A stretch of DNA of 64,000 nucleotides. It comes from Phytoseiulus persimilis. Lineage: Eukaryota; Arthropoda; Arachnida; Mesostigmata; Phytoseiidae. The translations under genes and the position numbers were made by a program. This document shows positions 15,001 through 27,200 of the stretch, piece after piece (position 1 is the first letter of the stretch; each line of letters begins with the position of its first letter). The notes under the pieces are model-generated. The model searched no databases, was not told the DNA's origin, and saw only the letters and a program-made list of their open reading frames with translations. Where the stretch lies: contig CM075101.1 in the NCBI GenBank assembly GCA_037576195.1, forward strand, positions 23,250,001-23,314,000. Reading direction: 5' to 3'.

Positions 15001-16151
15001 AGACGGTGGAGGTGATTTGTGACGTTCTGCCGGGAAATGCTGGGTCGCATTTGAAGACATTACCAAATCGATGAGAATCAATCAGAAATAGCTTTTCCGA
15101 TGGATCGTGTCATCAGCGACACCGTGGGCGGGCCTCCCTGCCTCCTGTTGTGATTCGGCCTTACGCTGCTTCAAGCTTGAAGATGATGATTGTCCACGCT
15201 GTTGTGGAAATATGAAAACGTGTTGTTCCTTCTGAATCTGGTTGTCGAGAGCAGCCGCTCAACGTCGCCGGTGATTAGAGAGTTCGAACACGGGAGTTGG
15301 AGGTGGTACACAAGGCTTCAACACCCGATCGATCTGAGGATTCTGTGTATGTCCCCGAAGCATGGCAGTATATACTTCCAGAGACTAACGGACCCGTAGT
15401 TGCCGCCCGAGTAGCCAATCGCTCAAAGCGTTGATGCCCCAAGTGGCGTGACAGTCACGGAAGGCAGCAAACCTTCCTGCAACAAAAGTAACGTCAGGTA
15501 CATATTTGCACACGGCAGGAAGATGTTGATGATGCTTTTCGGTGAGGGTTCGACTCCGGAGGGAACGGAATTAATCAGTTTAGTTGCTCGGGGTCAATGG
15601 CTCGGGGGTCTCAGCCCCCCGTGAAGGAGAGAATGTCGAGAAGGCAGTCCCTGAATGCGAATCTCCGAGTCTTATTATGGGCTCTCCAGCCTCGTGATTT
15701 GCATCGGAATTCGCCTTCCGCTGTCCATCCGAGGGGGTCACGTGCCTTGGGTTCAGATTCGGAGAGAGAGTGTTAACTCATTATATTCAGGCTATTTTTG
15801 AATCAGCATCGGACTGTCGTCGATTGAAAGACAGTCAGCCGCCGCGAATCAGTGACATCGTTAATAACGTAGAATGCTGCGATTGTTCGAAACTGTAACG
15901 AATCGGTTAAGAAGTAACGTAACAACATTTCGTTGAGCTGTTGCCCTGTTTCTCGTCTCATGCAAAGTTCGATTGTTCGAGTAACAATAATTGGCTCGTG
16001 AAAAGTTTGAGGAATCGTTTGACGAGGTGACCGAAATTCGTGGAAGTCCACGAGCTCTTCCCGAATCAGTCTCCAAGGCTGGCTCCCTCAGATCAGAACA
16101 GACAAGATCCGCTTAGAGCCGATACGCTGTGTAGCTTCGGAAATCTCAGTA
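1..16151. other. Gene-poor region, no supportable gene
   Basis: I read both strands and found no exon that resembles a known protein family, no RNA gene and no transposase. Many open frames of 60-170 codons occur on both strands, often overlapping each other, which is what a sequence of about 50% GC gives by chance. None has a family motif. The only local structure I noted is a cluster of short TGTCCGG words around 3681-3756. Undetected short exons or a long intron of a flanking gene cannot be excluded without transcript data. Confidence 0.55.
3681..3756. repeat. Cluster of degenerate TGTCCGG words
   Basis: TGTCCGG occurs at 3681, 3693, 3717 and 3728, with a one-base variant (TGTCTGG) at 3750, at irregular spacing. 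A related GTCC-rich stretch lies at 3040-3075. The irregular spacing argues against a clean tandem satellite; it may be a decayed repeat or chance clustering. Confidence 0.35.
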
Positions 16152-17551
16152 CAGGGTGACCAGAAATAACGCGAACTCGCGAAATTGGCGGTCAAAAAAG
16201 GAACACACTGGGCATCGAGAGAGAATCGACGGATTCGTGTGCTTCGGGGCCTCGGTGAACTATATTTCAAGGGGTTCCGAAATGGCCGCTTCGGACTCGG
16301 ATACAGAGGCTTAAAGGTTTCTTGAAGTTGGCGGCTATCGGCCGAAGCTCTTCCAAAGATAATCGATCCCACTCCCGGCGACGAGAGCGCTCAAGGGCGT
16401 TTAGAGTCTTGTAGGGTTTATCGCAGGCCCTCGCTTGTAGAATTGACCAAACAATGAAATCGATTGGGTCGAGGTCGGGAGAAAACGGAGGGCACTCAGA
16501 GCACGTGATGAAGTCTGGGAAATGTGCCCGACACCACTGCTGAGTTTCGTTCGCACGATGAGCGGGCGCGGAATCCTGCTGGAAAGTCCAGCGACCTTCA
16601 CCGAAATGTTCCCGCACCAACGGAGCGACAATTGCTCCCAAAATATCACGGAGGAACACTTCAGCGCCGATTTTCACTCCTGACTGCACGAAAACCAAGG
16701 GTGTATTGCCTGTGGCACAAATTCCGGCCCAAACCATGACTGATTGTGGATTTTGGCGGTGCTCAACGATTTGAGAGGTTGAAGGCGGCTCCGAACACCA
16801 AATGCGATCGTTCTGGCGATTGAGAGACTGTTCGATCGTCAACAACTTCTCGTCAGTGAACAGGATAGTTTCCCATGCCAAACCTGCGGCCCGCTTGGCA
16901 AGATCACGGCATCGTTGCAGTCTTATACGCCGCATATGAGAAATGTCACAACACCTCGATTTTCATTCAGACACTCTAGTTTTCTGGAGCTAGCATCAAT
17001 TAGCCCAAAGATGAGCCCTCAGTGTACGTCGGGGATCTCAGGGGACGCCTGTTATCTTTGGTCAGTCGCTGGCCTTTTCTCAGCATTGTAGGCCTTGAGG
17101 CCGAGAATATTTTTTGCTACTTGGCGCACTGATTCGCGTTTGAGGCCAAGCTCACGAGCGATTTTCCGGGGATTTCGTTGAAGTCTCTTCATAAGGATGT
17201 TCCGATTCCTGAGGCTGTTCACGGTAGGTTTTCTGCCTCGTCCCGGACGATCTCCATGATGGCCAAGCTCGCGAAACCTGCGGATTGCTTCCGACACGGT
17301 CGATTTGGGAGCACCAAGCAAGCGAACGATGTCACACTGAGCATAATCCCGTTGGAATAATTCCAAAATCAGGGAACGCTTGCTTGTCATCCTGGAGAAA
17401 AAATGTCAACAACTTTGAGCCCGTACGCACGAGGTGAGGGATCGACGGATGGCTTCTGAACGCATCGTCATAAACTTCGCTGCCCTCCGTGTCACAGCGA
17501 GACTTACGGCTCGTTTGAAAAAAAAAGTTCACCTCATTTCTGATCACCCTG
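16152..17551 (-). mobile_element. Complete Tc1/mariner-superfamily element, DD37D type, decayed
   Basis: The left end at 16152 reads CAGGGTGACCAGAAAT and the right end, read inward on the minus strand from 17551, reads CAGGGTGATCAGAAAT. The two termini match at 22 of 26 positions by eye. A TA dinucleotide flanks both ends (16150-16151 and 17552-17553), as expected for the target-site duplication of this superfamily. The element is 1400 bp, a normal full length. It holds one transposase gene on the minus strand that is broken, so this copy should be unable to move by itself but could be mobilised in trans if its ends still work. Confidence 0.88.
16267..17390 (-). pseudogene. DD37D mariner-like transposase, frameshifted
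   Basis: This encodes a cut-and-paste transposase that would bind the element ends and catalyse excision and TA insertion. The N-terminal part (17390-17052, 112 codons) starts at a true ATG and has a helix-turn-helix DNA-binding region, including the GRGRKP basic motif typical between the two HTH subdomains. The C-terminal part (16935-16267, 222 codons) is in another frame and carries the catalytic core: FTDEK with the first Asp, QQDSAPAH with the second Asp, and SPDLDPID with the third. I count 37 residues between the second and third Asp, so it belongs to the DD37D (maT-like) group rather than to classical DD34D mariner. The 116 nt between the two parts contain stops in the frames needed, so this is a relic. 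Confidence 0.85.
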
Positions 17552-20500
17552 TATTTGCCGACATGGCACGATTTCTCGTCCGCAGTCTCGCCGGTGCTGC
17601 CACTCCCTTCCCCGAGTATTTTGAAGGAAGGGACAGTTGTTGTTCCGCGAATATTTTGAATGCTTCCTTTGAGGAACAGTCACTCGCCCTCTTTCGCTTC
17701 GAGGACTTCAATCTTCTCCTTCGGTAGACTGCGGTCTCATATTCGGAACTTGCATGCTGTTTTGTTGGGGGAACTCAAGACTCTCTCGTTGGGTAACTCA
17801 CATTCCGCGTCTGTGACTAGAATGTCATCACTTTTCCGAGAAAAGATTGAGAAGATCTGTTGAACCCGGCGAGGCTCTTCGCCGTCTCTCTTCCCGCCAA
17901 CAGTGGCACAACGGCAACGAGTTTCCGATTCCCTCTTCTCCTTACTAGATTTCCCTTGTTTCTAAAAGATCCAGTGTCTCTTCATGTGAATCAGGTTGAA
18001 GTCCGGGTCCTCTCACTAGAGGACTGACCCGAGAACTTCAGAATGCATCCCACGGAGTGAACTTCCCGTTTCCCCAGGGAATCGGGAGCGGGTGCTGCAT
18101 TGTAGAGGAGTTTCCGTCCGACTGGTTTCAGTTGCCAGTGTGAAGCTGGCTAGCTTCGAATTCGATTAGAGAATGAGCGGAACTTCGTCAGCGGATTTGG
18201 GTCCGACGTGGGCAGTCAATGCTCCAGATAACACCCCCGTGCAGGATGTTCCCCCTCCCGGCTCCCTCAACCGCTGCCGCTCAGAGCCCGAGATGACGCC
18301 CGCAGTGGGGGGCAAAGCTCAAATCGGAAGCAGCTCGTTTCGTGCGACATTCCGGCAACGATTACGAAGGTCATGTGATTGAATTCTGGAGCCTAATCGC
18401 CTGTTAGATCGATGCAATCGGCCTCAGGATCATGTTTTTGTTGGCGGATCACAAGCGTCGCGGCATTTGTTTCTCGTTAAGTTTCCGGGTCAGCCTCGGC
18501 TGGATAACTAGGGCTTCCCTCGTTCCGACAAAACATCGGAACCGCTGTTCAAGTAGGAGACCGCCTTCGATGCATCAAAGCCTTTCGTCTCGTGAATCAA
18601 TAAGCTGAGTCAATCATCGAGGAGCGAGATCAAACATTGTTTTATCGATGAGACGTGATTTCTCTCCCCAGATCTCATTGCCGAGCTGCCCTGCATGAGG
18701 AATGCAGGAACAGTCGAGTGGTGATTGGGAACGGATAACCGAGAATTCGTCGATAAGCGGCACTTGGCCACGCATTCAAGCTATGCTCGGAATAGCTGAG
18801 GTCTGTGAGGGGCGGCTTTTTGTGCTCAACAAGCGGTGCTTGCCGCGCCGAGTTGAACGCCGAGAGACCCCTCCCGCCAAAGAGCTACGTGGCAATTAGT
18901 TGAGCACTAGAAGCCACTCTCCCGCACCGCGGAGGGTGTCTCCTCCAATTCGTTGAGGATAATATCCGCTAAATATAGTGTCGGAAACGACTATTGATTC
19001 TCTCCCGGTACCTCATTACAGTCACCGGTGGAAGCTTTTGTGGCACGGAAAGAATCCCCCAAACACGCTGAGCCTGTTCGTGGACACCGCTAACCGCGAC
19101 GGCGGTGCTGACCTCATGCGCCGTTTCTGGGCCCTTAAGCGTTTCCTATTTTCCCTGCGCACTTCATACAATCATACGTGCCCCATGAAAGCGTTCTCGT
19201 CTTGTTTGGTCCCACTGACGTTCTGCGACTGGAAAATATGTCAACAGTAGACGAACCTGCTGGGCAGCGCGAACGATTGCGAAAACAACTCTATTCCGTG
19301 GTCCGGAAACTTCAGAGTTCGAAAGAGTTCTCCCGGAGCGAACCCGAGCCGAAAGTGAATATATTCGCTCGGGGGGCGCACAAAGGGAGATGTGAGCATC
19401 CTCGCGCTGGGCGTGGATCAGCTTTATTCGGGAAATGTCGCCGAGTCGGCGACGAACGGCTCGTGCCGAGGCTCCGGCCGTCTGGGAGGTCCACGTGGAA
19501 GACGAAACGGAGAAAACATATTTGTGGTACTCCACGTGGAAGACGAAACGGAGAAGACATATTTGTGGTACTCCGCACAAACTCGGAATCCGAGCTCCCT
19601 GGGTGGAGGACTCCGGCGCCATTCTGTGAGAGGAGGCTGACTGGCAATCTGCCATAAACGTTATCACATGACCGCCCAACATACGACGCTAAACTCCATG
19701 GCTCAGAACAGCATTCGTTCAAGGACACCGTTAGATTGAAGCGCTGGTGGCGGAATTCTAGGCGGACCTCTGCATCGATAGCCGGCATCTGAGTTCGCAC
19801 GTCTGAAGATTCGCTGGCCGCGAAAATGACTCGATCCCGGGGGCCTCTCGTTTTGTGACGCGGAGCGCATTCACGGACGCCCGCTCGACCATGTTTTCAT
19901 TCTGCGAGGAGAACAGCATTCAGCCTGGAGCGATAGGAAACCTCGTTCAGAGAGACGCGGCGCGCAGAGGCCACCCCCTGCGTTCGATACAGGCCCTCGC
20001 CAGGCCGCGACAGTTAGACTGCGAGACGACCGACGAGCAACGACCGGTGTCGACCCCTATGTGACCCAGATTCGCGCGTCTCGAACAAGATAGGACAAGC
20101 TCATGTGAACGCCGGCTGCTTCCGCCCTTCCATCCGCGATTCCTATCAAGCTCGCACTCGGACTTTTACGACGCGCGATCGCGAAATCCTTCCGCGGTTT
20201 CGTGAACCTCGAGATCAGCCACTTATCGGATCGCCGACACATTGAGAGCTCAACTGATTTGAGTTCCTGCGATCGTGGTCTTATCGTTTCTCGGTTCTCG
20301 TTTTTGAGTGCAGATGCGAACTCCCCACTCGCGAAGTCCCTGCAGCTGTAGCTGACACTCTCGAACTCGCAGTTGCATGGCGGCGTTTCCAGAGGCTAAT
20401 GATTTCTGCGGGAAGACCGAACGACTCCTCAGAAACCAAAGGCTTCAAAAGTTTGCCGTCTGAGGGTTCGAAAGCGCTCCCGCGTCCAAGTATTCAAGGC

Positions 20501-23500
20501 AAAGATTTTGAAAGTTCAGCAGGGGAGGCGCTCGTGCGCTGCTCCCTCTTCAAATTCCTCGGGCTGGAAACTCGATGAGAACTCCTCGGACTCGGGTAAT
20601 ATGCGAACTTGTCACAGGAGGGGCTGGGAGTGGAAGTCGGCGGCGACTTACTCCAGCGTTCCTCGCAGACGGCTCCACAAACAGATCAATTAGAGCGCAA
20701 CGGAAATTCAGCTGGATCCTGATCCTGCGATTCACGCCCTCCTGTGTGGCGAACGGGGTTCCTCACCCAGCCCAAGTGTTAACTCCGAGCAATGATCCAC
20801 CAGGTTCGGCGCCCGCACGGGGAACTTCCGATGTGGACAGCGGGTCTTGACCTTTGAGAAGTATGATCCATGTCTCGAGAACAAGAGAAACAACGTTAAT
20901 TCCCATCGAAGTGCCATCAACAAGGACGGAGTATGAGCGAGGTGCGCGAACCCGGTCTGAGGGAGCTGCCCCACGTCCTAAGTTGAGGAGGAGCTCCTCC
21001 AGAAAACCGACGAATCATGAGAGCGGTCGGCTGCTCGATTCCTCTCTTGCTGCTGATCTGCCTGCTCAGTTTGCTTTCTGGTTGTCGAGAAGATACACTG
21101 TCATTTTTCATTCGACACTAACGGCTCCTCACTTGGTAGCGATCCAATATAGATAGGCATAGTAACCAGGCAATCGAGGAAGTCAGTCGCCTGAAACACA
21201 ACTGGGATACGTCTGCTTCCCCAGTGTCGTGGTTGCTCAAATCACATGTCATATCGTCACGGGAAGAGCGTTATGGAGTGAGATCCAGCGGACCGCTTGG
21301 GACACGTCCTCCGACCCGAGATCGACGAGGCTCGATACAGCGGAGGTTACCTCTTAGAGGTCATTTGCAAATTCAGTTACGCAGCGCTGGGGAAGCCACC
21401 TCCCCCAGCCTGCGGCGGCTCCGTATGGATTCTGGATGTACCCGCATGGGACATCAAGTCAAGCTCGGTTGACCTATTCCCTCTTCTCGCCTGAACGGTT
21501 GACATTTGCTCGGCACTTTGTCGCAGTCAGACCGCTCAGGGGAAGATCGAAATGGAAACGCCCGGCTGAGAACGGCCGAACTCAGAGTCAACTTTTCGGT
21601 CGCTCATTTCTAATGAGATGATTCCTTCCCCGCGAGTTTCGCATGAACTGAATCTCCCGAGGAATCTGCCGACGATTGGATGATCCTAATCTGACCGCTC
21701 GCCCTTCCTTCGGAGCGGCCAGTTGTTCTGGAGTGTTGAATAATTCACAGGACACAAATCTGCTGACTCGATTTATTATGCGTCCAGACCCACGGAAAGA
21801 CTCTGTTTGAAAACAAAGGGGACTCCGAAGCGCGCTCGTTTTGTTGATAACGGCCTCGAGCGCCGCCGTTGAAAATTCGGTATCTTTCCTCCACAATACA
21901 ATCAAGGTTGCAGTCGGTATTCTGAGCATCGGAGCCCGAGCGAAACCGGTACAGCCATTCCACAGGAGTCACTGGCACTGACTGTAATGAAATTACGAAC
22001 TTTGTTTGACGGCGACTCTGTTTCCGGCGATCGGTAAACAAAGATTCTCTTCAAATCCTTGCAGGAAACTTCAGATCCACGAGGTGCCGTCCGAAGAAGC
22101 TCGAGAATGCTCGCTGAACGAGTTTGAGGCGAGTATGATTACCAACGCACTTTCCCCGGGATTAGCGACCGAAAACTCCTTCAAACGGTTGTGAGATGAC
22201 CTACGGCAGAGGTTGTTCTGCCGAAGGGTCTGGAAAAGCTAGCTCTGGAGCCTCTCAGTACCCCGGCAACAACAGAGACTGCCGGCTCTGGCACATTCTC
22301 CGGGGATGGAATCGTTTCTAAAATAGCGGGACTCAGGGAAAGACCGCTCAGTGCATCATCGCTCCCTGGGTCAGCTCTTGGAGCGTGGACCGACAGTCAG
22401 GCACTGCAGGAAGTATGGAGCACTCAACCCACTTCATGCTCCTTCAAGTACACACCGATCGCGCAGGCCTGCGCGAGACTCGACCGCATCATCATCTCCT
22501 CGAATCCCATCTCGTTATCGACCTCATCATCATAATTCATGTCTGGAACTCTGATGATTCTAGCGGACGATATGTCGTCTGGGCTTGGGGAAGGAAACCG
22601 AAATTCATATATTTTTTTCCCCCTGGCCCCTCGAGACCTGCGAATGTTTGTCGCCGAGAAGCAGGGAACATTCACCGAGTGACAAACACGTCGCTCGTTG
22701 GAAAGCGCAAATATTGGGAGATTCTAAACCAAACATGCGAGGCTACCGCAAACTCCCTCGAGCAGACACCGAAACAATACGCGGCAAAAAGTGAGAGTAC
22801 ACCGAGAGTGAACTGGAATTTCAAACAGTTATTTCCTGTTCTGATCACCATACAGTGAGGAACAGCTCTCGTTCGGCCCGACAGGAATGGGCGTGTTTAC
22901 ACTTCGATTGAAACTTGACTCTTTCGACGTCTTCCATGTCGCAAATCCGAAAACAAAGTACCAAATATCTCTCCCGGAGCGCTCGCCTATCAAAGAGCTG
23001 ACGAAAATCCGTAGCCTACGACACGCCTGCTGCGCGATGGATTCGCAAGAATGTCATGCTTCCTGCACATTTCTCCTCGTTGGCGCACTCGGAAATCTTC
23101 AAGTCTCACAACAAATATGACTTTTGACACCTTCGAGAATCTCATATCCCGGCACTGTGCCAATCGCCTCCCCCTTCTTGTCGAGAGAAACTGAGTCCAC
23201 GCTCCGCTGGCAGCGAAGGGATGAAATCGAATTCAATCAGCCAGAATCCATTGCACATATTGCCGGGGAAGTTCCCGCAGAACTCGTTCCGAGACCAATA
23301 CAGGTTCCAGGACCACGCCTGGCTGTACCTGGTGGCCGTATCGAGTCTCCCCCCACTCATGGCCAAGGTCTCGATCCCGTGTACCCGACGACTGTGTTGT
23401 AAAACGGCAGCAATATTCTTAATAGACATCTCGGGCAGTCCGAAGGTCGAGCAGTATGGGTACGGAAGCTTCGCCGTCTGAAAACTTTAGGTCGTACCCT

Positions 23501-23552
23501 AATCTTGAATATTGACCCTTCCAGGCTCCAGGCCCGTAGAGAGGCTCGAGTG
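17552..23552. other. Intergenic or upstream sequence of the GPCR gene, no gene seen
   Basis: I see no family-like coding segment here. A two-copy 41-bp tandem repeat lies at 19490-19571. Part of the right-hand end could hold 5' untranslated exons of the GPCR gene: a pyrimidine-rich AG at about 23523 would fit a splice acceptor just upstream of its ATG. Both strands carry only short, unassignable open frames. Confidence 0.5.
19490..19571. repeat. Two-copy 41-bp tandem repeat
   Basis: Copies at 19490-19530 and 19531-19571 begin TCCACGTGGAAGACGAAACG and differ at one base (A to G). Each copy carries the palindrome CCACGTGG, an E-box-like CACGTG core. The period is not a multiple of three, so it does not look like a coding repeat. 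Confidence 0.85.
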
Positions 23553-24250
23553 ATGTTCGATTCGACCAACACCAGCAGCGTCGGGGTCGCTGCAACGGCT
23601 CTGGGCAATGTTACCCTACGGAAGCCTCCGAGAGAAGGGGAGGACATAGAAGTCTATCTACTCACCGAGCTCGGCCCCAGATCTCTGCCGCTGAACTGGC
23701 TCATACCGCTGACGGCCATCTACACGTTTATCTTCATCACGGGTAGGGCGATCGCTGGAGCAGCAATGAGGGAACAAATGAACTCGCGACCCAGTGGAAC
23801 CAGAGCTAATTCGTTCTGCCGACGAATTCCCCGGCCGCGCGTCAGGCTCTACACCCTGTCCAACTTTAGGGCGATGGGACTGTAGTCGTAGATAAGATGT
23901 CGATCTGGAGAGAATGGCAAACGTGAGGACACGTCGTGAGGAAGCCGTCGCTCGCCCGTTCGACAGAAAAAGTACAGACCCGTCGTTTCGACTGGCTACG
24001 GGACTTGCGTGCCCTTAACACGGCGTCGTGCACGCCTCGTCACGTCTTAGATATTGGAGGAGAAATGATGTTACTTCTGCAGCTGCACAACCTTCGCCTC
24101 GACGATAAAACTCACCTTCATCATACCTTCCAGGCATCGTAGGCAACGCATGCACGTGCATGGTTATTGCATTGAACGCCTACATGCAGACAGCGACCAA
24201 CTGCTATCTGTTCAATCTCGCCATAGCTGACATGCTGACCCTGTTATGCG
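23553..24250 (+). other. GPCR exons 1-2: extracellular N-terminus, TM1, TM2
   Basis: Exon 1 (23553-23742) encodes the glycosylated N-terminus and the start of TM1 ([18 protein letters not shown]) and ends in phase 1 at ACGG|GTAGGG. Exon 2 (24134-24250) continues in frame with GIVGNACTC and runs to LLC, including the conserved NLAIADM of TM2. It ends at GCG|GTGAGT, also phase 1. The intron of 391 nt between them holds nothing recognisable. Confidence 0.85.
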
Positions 24251-27200
24251 GTGAGTGTGATGCTCAAATCTCTCCCCGTAAGATATCCATCGGCCCTTCA
24301 AACGCGAAACGCGCGTCCAAGGTGACGCAACGTGACTCTGAAATTTCCGAACTCATTGAGCTCCGCGGCTCGTGCTGATAACTGAACGAACAGTTTGGCG
24401 ATCTTCTTCCGAGTGGTTTCGAGTCGAAGCGATCAGTCATGAAACCATCAGAGACTCCAGGTACTCCTGGACAACTGCAGTATGATATTCCATCCACATG
24501 TCGTCTATTCCAGCTATGCCCATGGAGCTGTACTCGTTTTGGCATCAATATCCGTGGCAGCTAGGGAACACCATGTGCGACCTCCGTGCTCTCGTTACGG
24601 AAGCCAGTGCCTACGCCTCAATTCTGACGATTGTGACTTTCAGCACGGAAAGGTAGGCTCCAATCTCTGAAGAGTTCCCCGAGCTCGTTGAGGCACGTTT
24701 AACTGCTCCGTAGTTCCGGACCGACTGTATTTCAAGGCAGTGGCGACGTGGTGACTATACGGAGTTCACGAGCGACGACGGAAAGAGAGCCAGCCCCGGT
24801 CGTTGACGACTTTCCCGACGGAACGTTCCTGCCCCATCGTGTGATTCTTTTCTACATCTAGAGCAACTGATTGAGCCGAGCCGTTAGGCGTTGCTCCGGG
24901 CGCAGAAAATCCATAGCGACGGGTCTTTTGTTCTCGACTCTAGTCCAAATATGCTGTTCATGAGCGTCACGCATCATCCTGTACCGTCCTGTAGAATCTT
25001 CCTCGATCGAGCCAAGCGATTGCTATATCTGCGTTTACGGGAACGGACCAGTGCCGCGCTCGCATCGCGAGGTGGATTCAGGTCCCTGTCACGTCAGCAA
25101 TAGCTCGACTGTGTTATGGACTAAAATATTCCTCGTCACAAAACTTTCGAAAAGGGCCTCGGCCTTTGTGAATCGCCCCTGTCGGAGGAGCGATCTGGGG
25201 AATATCTCACAGGCTTTGCTCAGGGAGGGTCGAAGGAGGAGAGTCGCGCCTGACACTTCGGAATTTCAAGTGTAATCGCGAACGTTTGAACCGATTTCGA
25301 ACTTCGTGGAACTCTTCTTCCCGTGTGCCTTTCTGCGCTCTTGTTGTTTCAAACACGATCGCAGATGAAGCAGAAGGCGGAAAAAAAACTTTCCTGATGA
25401 ACAAGAGCACTCCTTGCATTATTCTCCGGCCGTCTACGCGGCACAAACAACTTTAACGACAGACCCGTCGCGTTCAGACAGGAAGCGGAGGGGATATCCT
25501 GCGCTGAAAAGGGAGCGAATGGAATCTGTCTTGAATTCTGAAAGTGCAGCGCGAGATTCGCTCTTCTTCATACTTAGCTTGAAAAAGAACGGTTCCCTCC
25601 ACAGCTCAAGTAGAAGAATGCTCTCATATAAACATCTCTCCGACGTAGACGAGATCGGAGCAAACGCGATCAGAGAGAATGAAGAGCTCTCAGACTCGCG
25701 TCGACAAAATGTGAGATCCAGTCACACAGACCGGATTGAGCGGCACAAACATCCCTTCAGGACTGACGACCAATTGTCAACCCCGCAAGCTTTGCCTGGT
25801 TCACCAAAGGTCAGAAGAGGATTGCGGAGCGGTCTCAATTTCGCCCTTCCCGATGAGACGTCAAACTTTGCCCATAGCAGATCTTCGATAATTCTGGCAA
25901 GTGCCAGATGTACTTGTGACCGTGAAAGGCCCAGCAGAGTATGTTAACGAGAGCACACGGATAAGGCACTGCCCGAACCACTGGGAGAGGGGCTCGGAGC
26001 TGTCTGAGTCGTCAGGACAGCTTTTCCGATGCTCGAGTCGACAATGGGGGAGCGGCCTTGCCGTGATTCGCATTTTCTTCCACGTCACATGATATGTTTA
26101 GCGACGACGAATCCCTCTGCCAATCAAAGTCTCGACGAGAACGTCTCCCGCTCGACAGTAATCCGAAGAAGCTTTGCTTGTTACCGATAAATAGAATTAG
26201 GCCCGATTCGAGCTGCACGCTTCGCTCGGTTTTGCCTGCCGCAGCGGAGACCGAGTTAGTCTCCCACTTCTAGCTAAAAGCCAAGTATATTCCAGCCAAA
26301 CAAGCTGTTGGCCACTCGCTGTTTGCTTTGGCAGGGTTCAAAGAACAGTTCCCAATTCAAGGGAGGTTTTCGAACACACGGATAGACCACTGGTGGTTTA
26401 CAGAGAGCTGAGAGGGAGGCGAGCGCATCTTGAAGAATCGGTTCCTAAGGCCTCCTCGATCGCAGTGGAGCTATTGTGTGCCCTGACCTCGCTGCCGAAG
26501 GCGTTCCCCGTAATGGAAACCCAATACAGAGCAAGTTATAGGTCCGGTCTTCCGCTTCCCGACACTGAAAGAGCGGAAAATCTATGTGAACGAAGTTTGT
26601 TTGGGGATACGTTGCTTCACCCCCACCTCACTAATAGAGCGGAGTGTTTGAGAAAAGGAAGAGAACGCTGGAGAAATACGCTCGATTCAGTCTCGGTGTC
26701 TTCTCCGCAGGTATATCGCGATCTGCCACCCGATGCACCAACCGACGAAGTCGAAGATCACGCGAGCGATCCGCAACATAGTCCTCATTTGGATCTTGTC
26801 GATTCTGGCCGCTTCCCCGTTCACATTCTTCACTGGCGTCAACTTCCTCAAATACGAGTGAGTATCCGACTTATAAACATTCTTTTCGCTCAACCTCGTC
26901 CCACGATCTTCGCCAGGGAGAACCCCACTTCACGTCAAGCTCACAAGAGCACTGGCTCAAACGAAACATAATTTCATTGAAGTTTGTTAAGAGGCAAACG
27001 GCTGAAGCCGCCTTCAAGTTCGTTTCCCCGGGAGAACCTTCGGATCAGCTTCACCAACGCTGAGCGAGCTACCTGTGCGCTCAGTTTTCCGACCCTCTTT
27101 CTCTCAACTGTTCTGTAGGGTCAGCTTTTATGGCGTTTGGTGGAGTTTTGACGGGATGGGGGCTACCTGCAACTTTCTAGGATTTCGAGACGCGAAGACC

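Noticed and set aside
15545..15570. tRNA-like B-box (GGGTTCGACTCC)
   Set aside because: The flanking bases do not form a T-stem and no acceptor stem or A-box is placed correctly.
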